The notes below the pieces were generated by a model. It saw only the letters and a list, made by a program, of their open reading frames with translations, was not told the origin of the DNA and ran no database searches. From Deltaproteobacteria bacterium (GTDB lineage Bacteria; JADJOY01), in NCBI GenBank assembly GCA_016713535.1, contig JADJOY010000028.1, positions 108,434 through 172,433 on the forward strand: 64,000 nucleotides of DNA, given 5' to 3'. Both the position numbers and the translations under genes were made by a program. How positions within the stretch are numbered: the first letter of the stretch is position 1; every line of letters starts with the position of its first letter. This document shows, in pieces, positions 39,390-47,238 of this stretch.

Positions 39390-40123
39390 ACCGAACCCGC
39401 GTGCTCGCCGGATGCTGGACGATCCTCGCGCTGGCCGCTCTCGCCGGCTGCGGCGGCGATGGTGGAGGCGGTGGTGGCGGGCTGACCGCGATGCGCGGTG
39501 ACGCCTTTCCCTTCAACGTGGGCGCGGACGCCCGCCTCCCCGGCGCCACGATCACGGTGCTCGAGCATCCCGAGCGCACCTCGGTGACCGGCGCCGACGG
39601 CCACTTCCTGTTCGAGGGACTCGAGGTGGGAGACGACGCCACGCTCACCCTCGAGCACCCCGACTACCACCGCATTCAGACCGGCACGCTCCGGCTCGAG
39701 GTAGCGGGAGCCGAGAGGGTGACCTTCCAGGCCGTGAATCCCCTCACCTACTGGGGCATGGGCCTGCTGGTCGGGATGATCCCGGACGAGAGGAACAAGT
39801 GCCAGATGGTCACCACGGTGACCCGGGTGGGCAAGTCGCTCTACGACGAGGGCGCCCATGGCGAGGAGGGCGCGACCGTGACCATCGATCCGCCGCTGCC
39901 GCCCGAGAACGGCCCGATCTACTTCGGCTCGAACGTCCTGCCCGACCCGTCGCTCACCGAGACCAGCGACGACGGCGGCGTGGTGTTCGTGCAGGTGCCG
40001 CCCGGCGAGTACACCTGGACGGCCACCAAGCCCGGCGTGCGCTTCGCGCAGGTGCGGATGAAGTGCCGCGCCGGCTGGCTCGTCAACGCGTCACCGCCGT
40101 GGGGGCTGCAGGCCCTCGACTGA
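39386..40123 (+). CDS. Lipoprotein with carboxypeptidase-regulatory-like domain
   Basis: 245 residues. Signal peptide with lipobox LAGC (Cys22), then a Gly-rich linker GGDGGGGGGG. Residues about 40-115 form a repeat-type beta fold (ATITVLEHPERTSVTGADGHFLFEGLEVGDDATLTLEH) of the CarboxypepD_reg-like class. A second similar unit ends in VFVQVPPGEYTWTATKPGVRF. It is translationally coupled to the BVMO gene by ATGA. No enzymatic motif; role unknown. Confidence 0.8.
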   Translation: MNRTRVLAGCWTILALAALAGCGGDGGGGGGGLTAMRGDAFPFNVGADARLPGATITVLEHPERTSVTGADGHFLFEGLEVGDDATLTLEHPDYHRIQTGTLRLEVAGAERVTFQAVNPLTYWGMGLLVGMIPDERNKCQMVTTVTRVGKSLYDEGAHGEEGATVTIDPPLPPENGPIYFGSNVLPDPSLTETSDDGGVVFVQVPPGEYTWTATKPGVRFAQVRMKCRAGWLVNASPPWGLQALD

Positions 40124-40987
40124 GGTGCGGACGCAACCGCTCGGCGATGTCGCGGTGCCCGAGCGGCGTGGGGTGGATGTGGTCGGCGGCGATCCGGTAC
40201 CAGGGCAAGGCCGGATCGACGAGTGCCACGCCCGCGGGCACCGCCGCGCGAAGCTCACGCTTCCAGCGCATCTCGGGCCAGATCGTGAGCGGGTAATCGA
40301 TCACGATCAGCTTCCCGCCCCACCTCTCCACCGCGGCCTCGGTCTCGGCCAGGAGGTGCGCCAGGGCGTGAGACGGCTCGCCGTGGCCGTTGGCTCCGAT
40401 CTGCGCCACGACGAAGGCCGGGCGAGCGCTGCGCAGCGCCTCGAGCTGGGCCAGGGCCTCGGTGGGCGTCGCGCCCTCGCGCGCGAAGTTGGTGCCGCCG
40501 ATCCGCTCGCACCAGGAGTGGGTCGCGTAGATGCCCGCCGCCGACGAGTCGCCGATGCAGGCGATCCCGCGAGGGTCACCGCGTGGGATCGGGTCGCCGC
40601 CCCCACGCGCCCCCGCGGCACACGTCACCGTGAACGCCACGAGCGCCACCAAGATCGGGACGCGCGGAGCCCGCCAGCGGCGGGTCGCGATCATCCCGCC
40701 GGCCAGGGCCGGCGCGTAGAGGGCATAGCCGAGCGGGCCCAGGAATCCCGCCAGCCGAAGCCCACCACAGGCACGAATGGGTCGAGGGCCAGCACCGCGA
40801 AGGCCGTGAGCATCGCCATCGTGCCGAATGCGACCCCCTCGTGCATGTACGCCAGTCACGAGTCGCCGCGCGCGATGAGCAGACCACCGAAGTAGGCGAT
40901 CGCGATCCTGGCCAGCACCCAGGCCGCGGCGAGCGCGCGGCGCGGCCATTCCTGAACGCGCCCCGCGCGTGCCGACTCGCTCTCCAT
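40083..40987 (-). pseudogene. SGNH/GDSL esterase, N-terminus disrupted by nonsense codon and frameshift
   Basis: The C-terminal hydrolase is intact: GIACIGDSSAAGIY (block I, Ser nucleophile), GANGHGEP and DHIHPTPLGH (Asp/His). The N-terminal part from ATG 40987 (MESESARAGRVQEWPRRAL, a membrane helix) runs into an in-frame TGA at 40856, where a Trp codon would give RGDSWLAYMHEG. The frame then shifts once more near 40757 to join LAGFLGPLGYALY. Two lesions suggest a real pseudogene or poor local sequence. The 3' end overlaps the convergent lipoprotein by 41 bases. Function, if restored: membrane-anchored esterase. Confidence 0.7.
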
Positions 40988-41147
40988 CGGGCCGTGAACC
41001 AAATCCGGACTCGTCGCGTTGGCAACGGTCCCCCGTCGCTGTCCGCACATCCGCTCGCGCGGCGCGAACGTAAGGAGGGCGTTAGGGTGGTCGGTTCAGT
41101 CCACCTCGCACCACCCCGGCCAGCGCAGCGCGCCGAGAGGAGCCGCC

Positions 41148-41813
41148 ATGCTTCGCGTCCACCACCTCGAGAACTCGCGCTCGCAGCGCATCCTCTGGCT
41201 GCTCGAGGAGCTCGCGGTCCCGTACGAGGTGAAGCGATACGCCCGCGACCCGAAGAGCCAGCTCGCGCCGCCCGAGCTCACCGCGGTCCACCCGCTCGGC
41301 AAGTCGCCCGTGATCACCGACGGCGACGCCACGATCGCCGAGTCGGGAGCGATCGTCGAATATCTCGTCGACACCTACGGGAACGGACGACTGCGACCGG
41401 CCGCCGGCACTCCCGAGATGCTGCGGTATCGCTACTGGCTGCACGCTTGCGAGGGCAGCATGATGCCGCTCCTGGTCATGAAGCTCGTGTTCTCCAAGAC
41501 CACCGAGCCGCCGGTGCCGTTCCTGGTGCGGCCCATCACCAAGGCGGTCGCGGCGGAGGTGGGCCGCTCGTACATCGACCCCGGTATCACGGCGCAGCTC
41601 GCCCACATGGAGCACGAGCTCGGCACCAGCACCTGGTTCGCCGGCGAGGAGCCGAGCGGTGCCGACGTCATGATGAGCTTCCCGGTGGAAGCGGCGGCGA
41701 GCCGCATCGACCTCGGCCCGTACCCGAAGCTCGCGGCCTTCCTGCAGCGAATCCACGCGCGCCCCGCGTACCAGCGCGCCCTCGAGCGCGGCGGTCCCTA
41801 CCGGATCCTGTGA
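41148..41813 (+). CDS. Glutathione S-transferase family protein
   Basis: 221 residues with the GST fold. The N-terminal thioredoxin-like domain has LENSRSQRILWLLEELAVPYE (Ser in the active-site position) and GKSPVI, ESGAIVEYLV for glutathione binding. The helical C-terminal domain contains WFAGEEPSGADVMMSFPVE. Start ATG 41148 has a GAGAGGAG site. It conjugates glutathione or removes toxic electrophiles; the substrate is unknown. It ends 6 bases from the convergent SUI1 gene. Confidence 0.9.
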   Translation: MLRVHHLENSRSQRILWLLEELAVPYEVKRYARDPKSQLAPPELTAVHPLGKSPVITDGDATIAESGAIVEYLVDTYGNGRLRPAAGTPEMLRYRYWLHACEGSMMPLLVMKLVFSKTTEPPVPFLVRPITKAVAAEVGRSYIDPGITAQLAHMEHELGTSTWFAGEEPSGADVMMSFPVEAAASRIDLGPYPKLAAFLQRIHARPAYQRALERGGPYRIL

Positions 41814-41819
41814 CGGGGG

Positions 41820-42218
41820 TCAGCCGCCGACCTTCTTGGCCGGGATGCCGCGTGCGGCGAGCAGTGCCACCAGCTTGTCGCGGTGGTCTCCCTGGATCTC
41901 GATCACCCCGTCCTTGACGGTGCCGCCCGAGCCGCACTGGACCTTGAGCTCCTTGGCGAGGTCCGCGAGGGCGACCGGGTCGAGCTTGAGCCCGCTCACC
42001 AGGCTCACCCCCTTTCCCTTGCGCCCCTTGGTCTCGTTGCTGACCCGGGCGATGCCGTCTTTCGGCGGCTTCTGGGGCGCGGGCGAGCTGCCCTTCGACG
42101 ACGGGCCAGAGCGCGGCGGCGCCGCGCTCGTGCGCTTGCAGCCGCACGACGCCTCGGGACGACCGCAGCGCGGACACATCCCGCCCTGCTCGGTGGAATA
42201 GACCAATCGGCTCGTCAT
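41820..42218 (-). CDS. yciH: Translation initiation factor SUI1/YciH-like protein with zinc-ribbon N-terminus
   Basis: 132 residues. The C-terminal SUI1 domain (about 63-132) has GRKGKGVSLVSGLKLDP, then VQCGSGGTVKDGVIEIQGDHRDKLVALL, as in bacterial YciH and eukaryotic eIF1. The N-terminus carries a small zinc-knuckle-like pattern MCPRCGRPEASCGCKR, then a low-complexity Ser/Pro linker. It may influence start-codon selection fidelity; the role in bacteria is not firmly established. It is divergent from ychF by 57 bases. Confidence 0.9.
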   Translation of the reverse strand: MTSRLVYSTEQGGMCPRCGRPEASCGCKRTSAAPPRSGPSSKGSSPAPQKPPKDGIARVSNETKGRKGKGVSLVSGLKLDPVALADLAKELKVQCGSGGTVKDGVIEIQGDHRDKLVALLAARGIPAKKVGG

Positions 42219-42275
42219 CGTGTCCTTTCCTCCGGAATCTGCCACAGTCCCTGCTTTTCCTTCCCGGAGTCCTCC

Positions 42276-43370
42276 ATGGCTTTGCAAGCAGGCATCGTCG
42301 GTCTTCCCAACGTCGGCAAGAGCACCCTCTTCAACGCCCTCACCGCGGCGAAAGCCGAGGCCGCCAACTACCCCTTCTGCACCATCGAGCCGAACGTGGG
42401 CATCGTGGCGGTGCCCGACCCGCGGCTCGAGCAGATCCACACCAAGATCGAGACCGAGAAGATCGTCCCCGCGGCGGTCGAGATCGTCGACATCGCCGGG
42501 CTGGTGCGCGGCGCCCACGAGGGCGAGGGCCTCGGCAACCAGTTCCTCGGCCACATCCGCGCCACCGACGCGATCCTCCAGGTGGTGAGGTGCTTCGACG
42601 ACCCCGACGTGACCCATGTCGACGGCACCATCGACCCGCTGCGCGACATCGAGACCATCGGCATCGAGCTCATCTTCGCCGACCTCGACACCGCCGAGCG
42701 GCGCTCGGCCAAGTACGCGAAGATCGCCACCGGCGGCGACAAGGAGGCGAAGGTCCACGCCTCGGTGGCCGCCAAGGCGGTGGCGCTGCTCCACGCCGGC
42801 AAGCCGGTGCGCGCCGGCGAGTTCGTGGGTGAAGAGGCGGACGCGCTCAAGGCCGCGCAGTTCATCACCGCCAAGCCGGTGCTCTACGTGTGCAACGTCG
42901 ACGAGCAGGGGCTCAAGGCGGACAACGAGTACGTGAAGAAGGTGCGCACCCACGCCGCCACCGAGAACGCCGGCGTGGTGGTGCTGTGCGCCAAGCTCGA
43001 AGCCGAGATCGCGGAGCTCGACCCGGCCGACCGCGCAGGGTTCCTCGCCGACCTGGGGATCGACGAGCCCGGGCTCAACCGGCTCGCCCGCGAGACCTAC
43101 CGGCTGCTCGGCCTCGAGACCTACTTCACCGCCGGCCCCAAGGAGATCCGCGCCTGGACCATCCACAGGGGCGACAAGGCGCCGCAAGCCGCGGGGGTCA
43201 TCCACTCGGACTTCGAGCGGGGCTTCATCCGCGCCGAGGTCTACAGCGTCGAGTCGCTGCTCAAGCACGGCACCGAGGCGGCGATGCGGGCCGCCGGAGT
43301 GTTGCGGGTGGAAGGCAAGGAGTACGTCGTCCAGGACGGCGACGTCATGCACTTCCGATTCAACGTGTAA
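42276..43370 (+). CDS. ychF: YchF/OLA1 family ATPase
   Basis: 364 residues, full length. The P-loop is GLPNVGKSTLF (about 9-19), the switch region is EIVDIAGLVRGAHEGEGLGNQFL, and the G4 region NVDE (about 207) deviates from NKxD, as expected for the ATP-preferring YchF. The C-terminal TGS domain begins at TYFTAGPKEIRAWTIHRGDKAP. It binds ribosomes and affects translation and stress response. It is followed by a strong hairpin. Confidence 0.97.
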   Translation: MALQAGIVGLPNVGKSTLFNALTAAKAEAANYPFCTIEPNVGIVAVPDPRLEQIHTKIETEKIVPAAVEIVDIAGLVRGAHEGEGLGNQFLGHIRATDAILQVVRCFDDPDVTHVDGTIDPLRDIETIGIELIFADLDTAERRSAKYAKIATGGDKEAKVHASVAAKAVALLHAGKPVRAGEFVGEEADALKAAQFITAKPVLYVCNVDEQGLKADNEYVKKVRTHAATENAGVVVLCAKLEAEIAELDPADRAGFLADLGIDEPGLNRLARETYRLLGLETYFTAGPKEIRAWTIHRGDKAPQAAGVIHSDFERGFIRAEVYSVESLLKHGTEAAMRAAGVLRVEGKEYVVQDGDVMHFRFNV

Positions 43371-43374
43371 CCTC

Positions 43375-43395
43375 GGGGGGCTTTTCAAGCCCCCC
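43375..43395. terminator. ychF: Hairpin after ychF
   Basis: GGGGGGCTT / AAGCCCCCC with a TTC loop, a 9-bp stem five bases after the ychF stop. No T-run follows on the plus strand. The same GGGGGGCTTTTCAAGCCCCCC unit recurs in many genomes of this type, so it may also be a dispersed repeat. Confidence 0.6.
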
Positions 43396-43507
43396 GCCCC
43401 ACCCCCGAGTCACTTCGCTTCGCTCGTGCGGTCGCGCTGCGACCGGCCCATCGTCGAGGCCACTCGGCTCAAGTTCCCAAGCGATGTTCGTTTCGAGCGG
43501 AGGCTCC

Positions 43508-44479
43508 ATGAAGGCGATGGCGATGGCGTCATGGGCGGCGAACGAGCCGCTGCGTCCGGTCGAGCTCCCGGCACCGGCGGTGGGCCCCCGCGACGTTCGC
43601 GTCGCGGTGAAGTTCGCCGGCGTGAACCCCGTCGACTGGAAGATGCGCAGCGAAGGGCCGCTCAGGCTCGCGGCGCGGCTGCTGGCACCGCCGCCCCCGG
43701 TGGTGCTGGGTGTCGACTTCGCTGGCATCGTCGCGGAGATCGGTAGCGCGGTGACGAGCGTGAAGCTCGGCGATCGCGTGGTGGGCGGCACCGATTTCTC
43801 GCGCGGCCAGCGCGGCAGCCTCGCCGACACCGTGGTGGTGCGCGCGGACCAGGTCACGCATGTGCCCGAGACCGTGCCGCTCGACGTCGCGGGTGCCTTG
43901 CCGATCGCGGGCGTCACGGCCTGGCGAGCGGTGGTCGAGCTCGGCCGCATCATCGCCGGGAAGCGCGTGCTGATCCTCGGTGCCTCGGGCGGCGTGGGCC
44001 AGCTCGCGGTGCAGGTGGCCAAGCACGTCCAGCACGCGTTCGTGGCCGGCGTGTGCTCGGCGAAGAACGTGGAGCTGGTGAAGAGCCTCGGCGCCGACGC
44101 CGTGATCGACTACGGCGCCGGCGACCCCCTCGACCAGGCCCGCGCTCTGGGCCCGTTCGATGCGGTCATCGACTGCGTGGGTGGTTACGCCGGCGGCCGC
44201 TGCCGCGCGCTTCTCGGTGCGAACGGCCGCCACGTGATGGTGTCGCCGCACACGCCCGACGAGTTCGTCCAGCTCGCGCTCGCGCCGTTCACCACCCGCA
44301 CCCTGCTCGGCCGCGTCGACGGTGCCGCCATCCGGCCCATCCTCGGCGCAGTCGCCGCGGGCCAGGTCCAGGTCCGCATCACCGACCGCTTCCCGCTCGA
44401 GCGCGCCGAAGACGCCCATCGGCTCAGTCAGGCCGGGCGCGCCACCGGCAAGATCGTGATCGAGGTGGGCGAGGAGTGA
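43508..44479 (+). CDS. Medium-chain zinc-independent NAD(P)H:quinone-reductase-type oxidoreductase
   Basis: 323 residues. GroES-like domain (FAGVNPVDWKMRSEGPLRL, PVVLGVDFAGIVAEIG, GDRVVGG) and Rossmann domain with GASGGVGQLAVQVAKHV (about residue 158). The structural-zinc cysteines of alcohol dehydrogenases are missing, as in the quinone-oxidoreductase subgroup. It reduces quinones or other enones with NADPH. Start ATG 43508 is preceded by CGGAGG. Confidence 0.85.
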   Translation: MKAMAMASWAANEPLRPVELPAPAVGPRDVRVAVKFAGVNPVDWKMRSEGPLRLAARLLAPPPPVVLGVDFAGIVAEIGSAVTSVKLGDRVVGGTDFSRGQRGSLADTVVVRADQVTHVPETVPLDVAGALPIAGVTAWRAVVELGRIIAGKRVLILGASGGVGQLAVQVAKHVQHAFVAGVCSAKNVELVKSLGADAVIDYGAGDPLDQARALGPFDAVIDCVGGYAGGRCRALLGANGRHVMVSPHTPDEFVQLALAPFTTRTLLGRVDGAAIRPILGAVAAGQVQVRITDRFPLERAEDAHRLSQAGRATGKIVIEVGEE

Positions 44480-44500
44480 GCCGCGGCGGAGGCTCGCGGG

Positions 44501-45188
44501 TCACTTCGGGTTCGTGCTCGGGTCGGGCACCGTGACGTTCGGGTCCTCCGCCTCGACCGGGATGTAGAGGAAATCCGTGAGCACGGTCCGGCAGCGCAGC
44601 CGGAACGGGTGATCGACGGGCGGCGCCGCGGCGCTCGCCATGCCCTGCACCCGCTCCCAGTCGGGCATGTCGCCGCCGCGGACCTCGTCGGGACCGCGCC
44701 ACGGTGTCCACACGTAGGGCTCGAGGTTCGCGATCGACGGGATGCGGAACACCTCGGACGGGTCGCGCGGCCGCGGACCTTGCTCGGGGCTCGGCCAGCT
44801 CACGGCCACCCCGAGCGCGGACTTGCCCTCGAGATCGGACACCTTGCCGACCTCGCGGTAGAGCCACACGCGCTGATCCCCCCGCACCTCGAACTCGGCG
44901 GGGGCGATGCCGGCGCTCCCATGCTCCCGGGTCGAAGCGGGTGAACGAGATCAGATCGCCGGTCTCGGGGGTCGAGAGCGGATCGGGGAGCTTCCTCGCC
45001 ACGGCGACCGTGAGCTCGCAGTGGAGGTGCACCCACTTCCGGGAGCTCTTCTCCTGCACGCACTTGAGGGCGTAGCGCGAGCCGGGGTCGGTCGCGACCC
45101 GGTAGCGTGTCGAGCCGCCGAAGCAGCCCGAGGGCACCAGCAGCGCGACCAGCGGCCAGCCGAGGACGCGCCGCGCCCAAGCGGGCAT
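44501..45188 (-). pseudogene. Lipoprotein of unknown function, one frameshift
   Basis: From ATG 45188 an exported lipoprotein (LVPSGC) reads normally through RYRVATDPGSRYALKCVQEK to GDLISFTRFDPG. Near 44920 the frame jumps to SAGIAPAEFEVRGDQRVWLYREVG, continuing to the stop at 44501 (LTDFLYIPVEAEDPNVTVPD). A single inserted or deleted base explains it. About 228 residues in total; no family recognised. It is last in a minus-strand operon behind the DGK1-like gene (20-base gap). Confidence 0.65.
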
Positions 45189-45208
45189 CGAACCCCGCCG
45201 GTCGGCGC

Positions 45209-46201
45209 TCAGAACCAGATCGTCGCGGCCGCCGCCGCGAGGATGGGGATGGCGAAGTTGTCCTCGAGGTCCTGGCAGATGACCTCGACCAGCCCGCCGA
45301 CCGTCGCCGCCAGCAACGCCACGGCGGCCGTCGTGGTCCACGCCAGCTCGGGCACCGCCACCCGGAGCAGCACCGTCACGGCCAGCGCGGACGCGCCGAT
45401 GAAGCCGCCGAGCCCGGCCCACGACTTGTTGCCCATCACCTTGGCGCGCCCGTAGCGCTTGCCGATGAAGGCCGCCGCCGGATCGCCGATCGCGAGCACC
45501 AGCACACCCACCGCGACGGCATGCCTCGACATGAGCGACGTCATGATCGTGAGCGCGATGAGGTAGAGCGTCGCCGAGTTGGTGCGGTGGCGCTCCCACG
45601 GCCGCGACATGAACCCGAACGCTTTGTCCACCAGGAAGTCGTTCCAGCGCGCCGAGAAGCGCCGCGAGACCTCGAGCGAGCCGAACACTCCCACCAGGAT
45701 GCCGAGCACGGTCAGCGCCTGCCCTCGATCGAGGACGGTCTCGTAGAGCACTGCGGCGAGCGTTCCGCAGAACACGTGGAACGCGCTGCGGCCGAGCCGC
45801 ACCGGCTTCAGGTGCGGCATCCGGATCGCGCCCACCGCGGCGCGGCCGCGGCGGAGCTGGTGAAGGAGGTCCTCGTAGCTCCTGGAGAGCGCCGCCTGCG
45901 CGTTCTCGACCTTGGCGGCCACCGGACCGTTCGCGAGCTCGGCCGAATACGAGCGCAGCGCGACGGTCATGCGATCGAGGCTCTCGGCGAGGCTCTTCTG
46001 CCGCCCCGCCAGCGCCGCGCGGGCCTGGGTGGCGCGGTCGGCGAGCGCCTGGCAGCGCTCGGCGATCGCCTTCGCCCAGGCCTCCCGGGAGCGCTGCGGG
46101 AGCGGCTCCTGGAGGCGGTTCACCAGGTCGTGGAGCTCACCCGCGAGCGAAGCGAGCTGGTCGCGCACCGATCGTTCGGACATCAACATCTCGGCCGTCA
46201 T
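45209..46201 (-). CDS. DGK1/SEC59-like membrane kinase (phosphatidate cytidylyltransferase superfamily) with coiled-coil N-terminus
   Basis: 330 residues from ATG 46201. Residues 1-115 form a long helical/coiled coil (ELHDLVNRLQEPLPQRSREAWAKAIAERCQALADRATQARA) not present in the core family. From about 125 a multi-helix membrane domain carries LAIGDPAAAFIGKRYGR and NKSWAGLGGFIGA, the signature shared by CTP-dependent diacylglycerol, dolichol and phytol kinases. It probably phosphorylates a membrane lipid alcohol using CTP. It lies behind a short conserved protein and before a lipoprotein. Confidence 0.75.
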   Translation of the reverse strand: MTAEMLMSERSVRDQLASLAGELHDLVNRLQEPLPQRSREAWAKAIAERCQALADRATQARAALAGRQKSLAESLDRMTVALRSYSAELANGPVAAKVENAQAALSRSYEDLLHQLRRGRAAVGAIRMPHLKPVRLGRSAFHVFCGTLAAVLYETVLDRGQALTVLGILVGVFGSLEVSRRFSARWNDFLVDKAFGFMSRPWERHRTNSATLYLIALTIMTSLMSRHAVAVGVLVLAIGDPAAAFIGKRYGRAKVMGNKSWAGLGGFIGASALAVTVLLRVAVPELAWTTTAAVALLAATVGGLVEVICQDLEDNFAIPILAAAAATIWF

Positions 46202-46232
46202 CGTCCCCCCCAAGGCACGGAGCTCGGAGAGC

Positions 46233-46634
46233 TTAGCAACGGCGGTGAGGCGGAGGAAACCATTTTCGACCGGCGAGCTCCGCGATCAGCCGCGCGGGCT
46301 CGTCGACGCTCACCATGAGCTCCTTCAACCGTACCGGAAACCCCATGACGTAGCCGCGCGCGGGCGGCTCGATGCGCACCGAGACGAGCCCGTCGGCCGA
46401 GCCGTTGACCAGCCAGCGTCCGCGCCAGCCGTGCACGCCGCGGCTCAGCGGACGGGCGTCGTCGAGGCTCTCGGTACCGGCGACCGACGCGCGCGGGAAG
46501 CTGGCGCGAAAGCCCCAGCCCATCCGCACCGCGATCTCGTCGGGCCCCACGTCCAGCCACGACTGGGAAGGCTTCAGGGACACCGACCTCGAGAGGACCT
46601 CGAACCACGAATCGAAACGGATCGGGTACCGCAT
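46233..46634 (-). CDS. Conserved hypothetical protein (WRGRWLVNG family)
   Basis: 133 residues from ATG 46634. MRYPIRFDSWFEVLSRSVSLKPSQSWLDVGPDEIAVRMGWGFRASFPR followed by RGVHGWRGRWLVNGSADGLVSV and GFPVRLKELMVSV matches an uncharacterised beta-rich family I associate with mycobacterial and other genomes. There is no signal peptide. It is first in the operon with the DGK1-like kinase (31 bases apart). Function unknown. Confidence 0.75.
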   Translation of the reverse strand: MRYPIRFDSWFEVLSRSVSLKPSQSWLDVGPDEIAVRMGWGFRASFPRASVAGTESLDDARPLSRGVHGWRGRWLVNGSADGLVSVRIEPPARGYVMGFPVRLKELMVSVDEPARLIAELAGRKWFPPPHRRC

Positions 46635-46760
46635 CGCGAGCCACCTCCGAAGATGACTCGCAGGCTGGCAGGGCCACCGGCACTCGTCCACGGCCAGCGT
46701 CGCCTGACCATCGCTTTTCCGAGTCCCACGGGGGCACATTTTCTATTTGTGGGGCGGCCG

Positions 46761-47003
46761 ATGGCGCGTCACCCTCGCCTCGTCATGAAGCCACTCACGG
46801 ACCGGAAGGCTCACTGGCCGACGCTCCGCCTCGGCGCCGGACGGGCGCTCTTGGTGCTCGGGCTCGCGGGGTTCGTGATCCCGCTCCTGCCAGGGACGCC
46901 CTTCTTGCTACTCGGTGCGTGGATCCTCGGCCCCGACCATCCCCACGTCCGGGACACCGTGGGCCGCGTCGAAGCCCTGTGGAAAGCGAGGAGACGATCA
47001 TGA
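46761..47003 (+). CDS. Small membrane protein (YbaN/PGPGW-like, DUF454-type)
   Basis: 80 residues. LRLGAGRALLVLGLAGFVIPLLPGTPFLLLGAWILGP gives one or two helices around a Pro-Gly turn, as in DUF454/PGPGW proteins. ATG 46761 is preceded by a short AT-rich stretch (46731-46750) that stands out and may hold the promoter. Its TGA overlaps the next gene's ATG. Confidence 0.7.
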   Translation: MARHPRLVMKPLTDRKAHWPTLRLGAGRALLVLGLAGFVIPLLPGTPFLLLGAWILGPDHPHVRDTVGRVEALWKARRRS

Positions 47004-47227
47004 ACCAGCCGACCCACCGCACCGTCGCCCGGCCGCGCGATGCCGCCACACGCCGCCGGCCGCCCGCCGCGACGGTGCCCGCGCCACCGGAGCTCTGCCC
47101 GCGCTGCCGCGGCTCGTTCGTGATGACCCAGGTCCGCGACGGGCGCTTGAGCGTCGAGTGCCCGCTGTGCGGCCGGCTGTGGGCCTGGGCGCGGAGCCGG
47201 TTCGCGGCCTCGCGCCCGTCCGCCTGA
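47000..47227 (+). CDS. Small zinc-ribbon protein
   Basis: 75 residues. CPRCRGSFVMTQVRDGRLSVECPLCGRLW has two CxxC knuckles 21 residues apart, a standard zinc ribbon. An Arg/Pro-rich N-terminus precedes it. It starts within the previous stop (ATGA) with GAGGAG upstream, so it is translationally coupled. Role unknown. Confidence 0.7.
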   Translation: MNQPTHRTVARPRDAATRRRPPAATVPAPPELCPRCRGSFVMTQVRDGRLSVECPLCGRLWAWARSRFAASRPSA

Positions 47228-47238
47228 CCGAGGCGCCG

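Noticed and set aside
40856-40858. In-frame TGA as a possible selenocysteine codon
   Set aside because: It stands where Trp would fit a membrane segment, a frameshift follows, and nothing suggests SECIS or a selenoprotein family.
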